NCBI GenBank assembly: GCA_910577115.1
Contig: CAJTMC010000020.1
Coordinates: forward strand, 1-64,000
DNA: 64,000 nucleotides
Source of the DNA: an uncultured Lachnospiraceae bacterium
Lineage (GTDB): Bacteria; Bacillota; Clostridia; Lachnospirales; Lachnospiraceae
Direction: 5' to 3'
Shown piece by piece: positions 59,695-64,000 of the stretch. Within the stretch, counting starts at the first letter, position 1. Every line of letters begins with the position of its first letter. The notes under the pieces are model-generated. The model was not told where the DNA came from, made no database searches, and saw nothing but the letters and a program-made list of their open reading frames with translations. Position numbers and translations under genes: made by a program.

Positions 59695-62600
59695 GAAATT
59701 TGTTCAAACAGGTATTTGCACTTTGCTGCAAATACCATACGAAAGTGTAGTGGCTTTCAGCAAAAATTCATCGCCAAAGGCGATTATGAATGGATTTTTG
59801 CCCGCAACAGTGAGTGTAGCGCAACTGTTGCAATTTGAGAGCTTATGGCCGTTGTTCTTTCTTGCAGCGGTTCCAATTATTATTTTGTTGTATTTATTAA
59901 AGCCAAAGGGCGTGGATTATCGGATTTCCTCCAATCTTCTTTGGAAGAAACTGCTCAAAAACGAACAGTCGCGGACGTTTTTCGAGAAATTTGTCCACAA
60001 TATTCTGATGTATTTGCAGATTTTGATTATCGCGCTGCTTGTGATTGCGCTGATGTCGCCGTTTATCCGCGTGGACAACCGCGGTGGCGGAAGGAAAATC
60101 CTGCTGGTCGATACGAGCGCGAGTATGCAGCATGTCGGGTATTCGGGTAAGAGCCGTCTTGCAGAGGCGATAGAACTGATGTGCGACACTGTACAGACGG
60201 CGCAGGACACGCAGTTTTGTGTTGTGACGGCGGACGCAGTCGGCGTAAAGCTATTGGCGGTGGATATGACGGATACAGAGAGTCTGCTACGGACGCTCAG
60301 AAGCATAGCGTGCAGTGACGGCGGCGGAAATCTCACGCAGGCGCAGGGAATTTTGGATACGCTTGTGGGGGATACGGCGGAAAACGCGGCGGATTTGCTG
60401 GTTTATACGGACGGCGCAGGCGCAGCGGCGTTTGCGGAGCTGCGCGGGGGCGCGCAAAAGGAGCTTTACGTCGTGGGGGACGTTGTTTCTAATGTGGCAA
60501 ATGAGTACACTGTGTTTACCGAGCGGGAGGACGGAAACTACGACGTGATTGTAAGCGTGGCGAATTACAGCGACGAAACAGCATCCTTCGATGTCGGTCT
60601 GTATGACGGGAACCTGTATGAAGCGGACGTTACTGGCGGTAAAGAGCAGCTGATTGCGCTGCAGCAGATGCGCCTTGCGCCGTCGGAGAATGCGTCATGC
60701 CTGTTTGAGGCGGTGGATTGGCGGGGGAGGACGCTCACGTCCCGTTTGGACAGCATTTCTTTTGGCACAGCGGCAGGCGACAGCCTTGCGGCAGACAATG
60801 TTTCGCAGGCGGTAAAGAGCCGGCAGAACAAGATACGCGGACTGCTTGTCGGGGACGGCAACACGTTCTTGGAAAAAGCATATTTTGCCGTAACCGGTGA
60901 TACGATTACAAAATCCCAAACCGACGCGGCGGCGGACGGTGCACAGGATACAGGTATTTCGAAACGCACGCCGCTTGGGGAAATGGGCTACAATGTGGTG
61001 ATTTACGATGCGGGTCAGACACCGCAGAATCAGAAAGGCAACCGTCTGATTTTCGGCGACGGAAGCGCGGAACCAATCGAAACGCTTGAGAACGTGGTGC
61101 TTGATATGACGGACTGCGATTTGTCAGCGGGACTGTCGGGTTTTACGATTGGCGTGAACACGGCGTACTGCTTTGCGCTGCCTGAGGGGGCGCAGAGCTT
61201 TTTGGAGTACAACGGGAAGTGTGTGGGTTACTACGGCGAGCAGGACGGGCACAAAGAGGTGGTCGTCGGCTTTGATATTCGGGAATCCGATTTTCCGCTG
61301 CGGGCGGAGTTTCCGATTTTTCTTGCAAACGCGATGATTTATCTCTCCGACACGTCCTGGCTTGCAACAAATGTTTACTATGCGGGCGAGGAGATTGCCC
61401 TGCAGCCTTGGGCGGAGTTGGACAGAACGCAGTTTGAAAGCCGTCCGGACAAGGCGGGACTGTACGAGCTGGGAAACGAGGATTATCAGGAGAATTACGT
61501 TGTGCGCTTTCAGACCGCAACGGAGTCTGACGGCAGAGTGACGGCGGAGTCTGTCGGCAGTTCGGGAGAGCTGCGCCTGCAAAAGGTCAAGCAGACACTG
61601 CGCAATCTCTTTTTGCTGCTTGTAATCCTGCTTTTGGCGGCGGAGTGGATTGTCTATGTGCGTCAAATGCGGTATCGCGGGAAATTCTATCTTGCGGTAC
61701 GTGGTGTGGTGCTGCTGTGCGTGCTGCTTGCGCTGCTTGGCATTACGCTGAAAAAGGGCAGTTCTCAGACGGCGACGGTGTTTGTCGTGGATTTGTCGAA
61801 CAGTAATGCGGAGCATTTGGGGCGCATGGAGCAGTATTTGCAGGAAACGGTCGGCAAAATGCCTTCGGGGAATGTTTACGGGATTGTGACCTTTGGAAAA
61901 GATACACTGGTGGAGCAGTTTTTGACGGATGGGACGCATTACGGGGGGCTGATGACGCTGCCCGAGAAGGCGGCGACGAACTTCGAGGACGCTGTTTCCA
62001 AGGCGCTTACACTGTTATCAGGCGATTACAGAAAACGCCTTGTGGTGCTGACGGACGGTAAAGAAACGCGGGGCGACATTCAAAATATGGCACAGGCATT
62101 GACGGCGAGTCAGGCGGAGTTTCTGACACTGCTTTACGAGAACGAGGAAACGCCGGATGCTTATATTGATAATGTTATGCTTCCGTCGTATCTGCACCCG
62201 AATGACAAGTATTCGATTACGGTGCTTGTGGAGAGCAATTACGATACGGACGCGGTGATTGCGCTTTACAACGGAAGCAATCAGACGGCGGCAAACAGCG
62301 TGCACTTAAACAAAGGGAGCAATCGCTTTGCATTTAGCGCACAGGTTGAGGACGGCGCACAAAGCGGTGCGATGGAAAACCTGCGCGTGCAGGTTCAGGC
62401 ACAAGGAGATACCTGCCCTGAAAACGATACATTCAGCGCGTATTCCGTTGTGGAGGCAGTGCCGAAAATTCTCGTCATATCGGGGCGCGATACAAGCGTT
62501 TCGGGGTTTGCGTCCGTATTGGGCGCGGCAGGCTGCGATTACAGCGTTGTTTCAGCGTTGAATGCGCCGGACAGTATCAATGCCATGCTCGATTACAAGT

Positions 62601-64000
62601 CGATTATTTTGGTGGACACATATATTGACGATTTGCCGATTGGATTTTTGGAAAATTTGGAAACCTATGTAAAGGATTATGGCTGCGGATTTATCTGCTG
62701 CGGCGGAGAGGACAGCTTTGCGCTTGGCGGCTATCGGGAAACGGCGCTGGAAACGGTGCTGCCTGTGGACATGCAGCTGCGAAGCGTGAATGAAGTGCCC
62801 TCAATGGCGATGGTAATGGTGATTGACCATTCCGGCAGTATGAGCGGCGCGCTGGACGGTTCTGGCATTACCAATCTGGATATTGCCATTCGGGCTGCGA
62901 CGGTGGCGGCGGACAATCTGCGCGATACGGATTATGTCGGCGTACTGACGTTCGATGACAAGTATTCATGGCAGGTGGAATTGACGACCGCGAACGATAA
63001 AGCGGCGGTGAAGGACGCGATTAAGCAGATTAACGAGGGCGGCGGAACGACGATCAAGCCTGCGCTTGCGGAGGCATGCAAGGCGCTTGCGGACTGCGAC
63101 GCGTCCGTAAAACATGTGGTGCTTTTGACGGACGGCATGGGGGAAACGGACAATTATGCAGATGTGGTCAGCGATTATACATCAAACGGCATTACGCTTT
63201 CGACGGTAGCGGTCGGGGACGGTTCCGACACAAAGCTCTTGAAAAGACTGGCGGATAACTGCGGCGGCAGATATTATTATTCTGATATATCGAGCGACAT
63301 TCCAAAGATTTTTGCGCAGGAGGTTTTTTTGGGCGGTGACAGCTATATTCAAAACGGTGTTTTCTCTCTTGCGGTCCGGGGCGGACATGAGCTGACGCGC
63401 GGTCTGTTTGCGGACGGCTGGCCTGCGCTTTACGGGTATATTGCCGCAACGCCAAAGACGGCGTCCAATCCTGTGATTGTATCCGCGGACAAGGAAGATC
63501 CGATTTTGACGGTATGGCAGTACGGGCTTGGCAGGACTGCCGCGTGGAACAGTGACGTTACGGGCGAGTGGAGCGGCGCGTTTTCAGGCAAGGACGATTA
63601 TGTGCAGCTTTGGAAGCGCATTGTGGATTATGCGACGGGAAATGCGAGCATGGGCGAGGACAGCGTGAACGTGGTGACGGCGGGCGAGCAGACCGAGGTG
63701 GTTTATCAGACGGGCGATTACGGCAGCGGGACGGAAATTCTTGTGACAGTGATTGCTCCGGACGGTGAGAGCAGCGAGGAGAAGCTGCATGCGACGGCGC
63801 CGGGGAAATACACAGCGCAGCTTCCCACGTCCCAAACGGGCTTGTATCATTTTAATATCCGGCGTACAGAGGGCGGGGAAATTCAGAGCTATATGACGAC
63901 CGCGGCAGCGGTGCAGTTCTCGGACGAATATAAGTTCGATGTGAGCGCGGCGCCGTATCTGAGATTTGCCGAGCAGTATGGGAAAGTGATTACGGAGCAG
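59684..64000 (+). CDS. Giant BatA/VWA/GATase-like membrane protein (partial, runs off window)
   Basis: Open for 1439 codons to the window end. Codons 1-4 (MIFE) are separated from the canonical SLWPLFFLAAVPIIILLYLL by a 48-codon in-frame insert (59696-59836). Then follow a helix near residue 105, VWA 1 with DTSASM near residue 142, two helices near 645-690, VWA 2 with a degraded DLSNSN near 701, a GATase-like region with CCGGEDSFALGGY near 1005, and VWA 3 with DHSGSM near 1046. It should span the membrane and use metal-dependent adhesion sites. An internal ATG at 59786 gives a shorter N-terminus. Confidence 0.8.
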   Translation, partial: MIFEKFVQTGICTLLQIPYESVVAFSKNSSPKAIMNGFLPATVSVAQLLQFESLWPLFFLAAVPIIILLYLLKPKGVDYRISSNLLWKKLLKNEQSRTFFEKFVHNILMYLQILIIALLVIALMSPFIRVDNRGGGRKILLVDTSASMQHVGYSGKSRLAEAIELMCDTVQTAQDTQFCVVTADAVGVKLLAVDMTDTESLLRTLRSIACSDGGGNLTQAQGILDTLVGDTAENAADLLVYTDGAGAAAFAELRGGAQKELYVVGDVVSNVANEYTVFTEREDGNYDVIVSVANYSDETASFDVGLYDGNLYEADVTGGKEQLIALQQMRLAPSENASCLFEAVDWRGRTLTSRLDSISFGTAAGDSLAADNVSQAVKSRQNKIRGLLVGDGNTFLEKAYFAVTGDTITKSQTDAAADGAQDTGISKRTPLGEMGYNVVIYDAGQTPQNQKGNRLIFGDGSAEPIETLENVVLDMTDCDLSAGLSGFTIGVNTAYCFALPEGAQSFLEYNGKCVGYYGEQDGHKEVVVGFDIRESDFPLRAEFPIFLANAMIYLSDTSWLATNVYYAGEEIALQPWAELDRTQFESRPDKAGLYELGNEDYQENYVVRFQTATESDGRVTAESVGSSGELRLQKVKQTLRNLFLLLVILLLAAEWIVYVRQMRYRGKFYLAVRGVVLLCVLLALLGITLKKGSSQTATVFVVDLSNSNAEHLGRMEQYLQETVGKMPSGNVYGIVTFGKDTLVEQFLTDGTHYGGLMTLPEKAATNFEDAVSKALTLLSGDYRKRLVVLTDGKETRGDIQNMAQALTASQAEFLTLLYENEETPDAYIDNVMLPSYLHPNDKYSITVLVESNYDTDAVIALYNGSNQTAANSVHLNKGSNRFAFSAQVEDGAQSGAMENLRVQVQAQGDTCPENDTFSAYSVVEAVPKILVISGRDTSVSGFASVLGAAGCDYSVVSALNAPDSINAMLDYKSIILVDTYIDDLPIGFLENLETYVKDYGCGFICCGGEDSFALGGYRETALETVLPVDMQLRSVNEVPSMAMVMVIDHSGSMSGALDGSGITNLDIAIRAATVAADNLRDTDYVGVLTFDDKYSWQVELTTANDKAAVKDAIKQINEGGGTTIKPALAEACKALADCDASVKHVVLLTDGMGETDNYADVVSDYTSNGITLSTVAVGDGSDTKLLKRLADNCGGRYYYSDISSDIPKIFAQEVFLGGDSYIQNGVFSLAVRGGHELTRGLFADGWPALYGYIAATPKTASNPVIVSADKEDPILTVWQYGLGRTAAWNSDVTGEWSGAFSGKDDYVQLWKRIVDYATGNASMGEDSVNVVTAGEQTEVVYQTGDYGSGTEILVTVIAPDGESSEEKLHATAPGKYTAQLPTSQTGLYHFNIRRTEGGEIQSYMTTAAAVQFSDEYKFDVSAAPYLRFAEQYGKVITEQ
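59696..59836. mobile_element. MITE-like palindromic insert in the VWA gene
   Basis: Flanked by repeated ATTTGAG (59689-59695 and 59833-59839), offset by 144 bases. The insert holds four stems: GGTATTTGCA/TGCAAATACC (59711-59736), GAAAG/CTTTC (59741-59758), CAAAAATTCAT/ATGGATTTTTG (59761-59800) and GCAACAGT/ACTGTTGC (59804-59831). The ends AAATTTGTTCAAACAG and, inverted, AAATTGCAACAG look like weak terminal repeats. The two inner stems match the repeat at 9726-9797. Removing it rejoins MIFE to SLWPL, the usual family start. Confidence 0.65.

Noticed and set aside
1..64000. tRNA, rRNA, prophage or insertion-sequence transposase genes
   Set aside because: None seen by reading; tRNAs in particular could be missed without a scan.

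Overview
The window looks like the chromosome of a low-to-medium GC, spore-forming Clostridia, most likely a gut Lachnospiraceae. The reasons are strong AAGGAGG-type ribosome sites, clostridial sugar ABC transporters with lipoprotein binding proteins, YesL and Rpn-family genes, a SpoIID/SpoIIQ-like sporulation pair, and small hitch-hiking AAA/PD-(D/E)XK and Rpn genes. No rRNA, tRNA, CRISPR array or prophage was seen. Genus cannot be fixed from the sequence alone.
Region 1 (1-7.96 kb) is an amino-acid or amine catabolic operon. It encodes a four-protein flavin/iron-sulfur dehydrogenase of the HcnABC/opine oxidase/dye-linked proline dehydrogenase type, an AraC regulator, a PII-like protein with an altered T-loop, an APC permease and an ornithine-cyclodeaminase-like protein. 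Region 2 (8-19.2 kb) is a sucrose/fructooligosaccharide locus: GH32, LacI regulator, binding protein, two permeases, an amylosucrase-type GH13 enzyme and a fructokinase, with two matching LacI-type operators. A minus-strand YesL pair and an Rpn pseudogene sit inside it. Region 3 (19.2-28.4 kb) is mixed: cyclophilin, GNAT, an ammonium channel fused to a PII domain, HD-GYP, PlsC and dihydroorotase.
Region 4 (28.6-33.3 kb) is a second sugar ABC transporter with a cre-like promoter and an SGNH rhamnogalacturonan-acetylesterase-like enzyme. An exo-rhamnogalacturonan-lyase-like protein lies at 44.4-46.7 kb, so pectin side-chain use is the likely theme. Region 5 (33.3-44.2 kb) holds the sporulation pair, an amidohydrolase, a GH9-like lipoprotein, ddl-murF, an aminotransferase, a radical SAM protein and a vitamin B6 kinase with an ECF-type membrane protein.
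Region 6 (46.7 kb to the end) is the most unusual. It is an envelope operon with an exported DUF4350-like membrane protein, ABC ATPase, ABC-2 permease, DUF4175-like coiled-coil protein, MoxR ATPase, DUF58 protein and a very large multi-VWA/GATase-like membrane protein cut by the window end. It is interrupted by cargo: an AAA/PD-(D/E)XK gene, an orphan DarT1-type NADAR antitoxin, a decayed operon with twin palindromes and several unknown small genes. A family of small palindromic repeats sits just upstream of start codons across the window and often carries the ribosome site. One copy appears to have inserted in frame into the large VWA gene.
Three leader hairpins with the same AAAGGCG...CGCCTTT design precede the oxidase operon, the PII/permease genes and the Amt-PII gene. 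They suggest a shared nitrogen-responsive attenuation mechanism.
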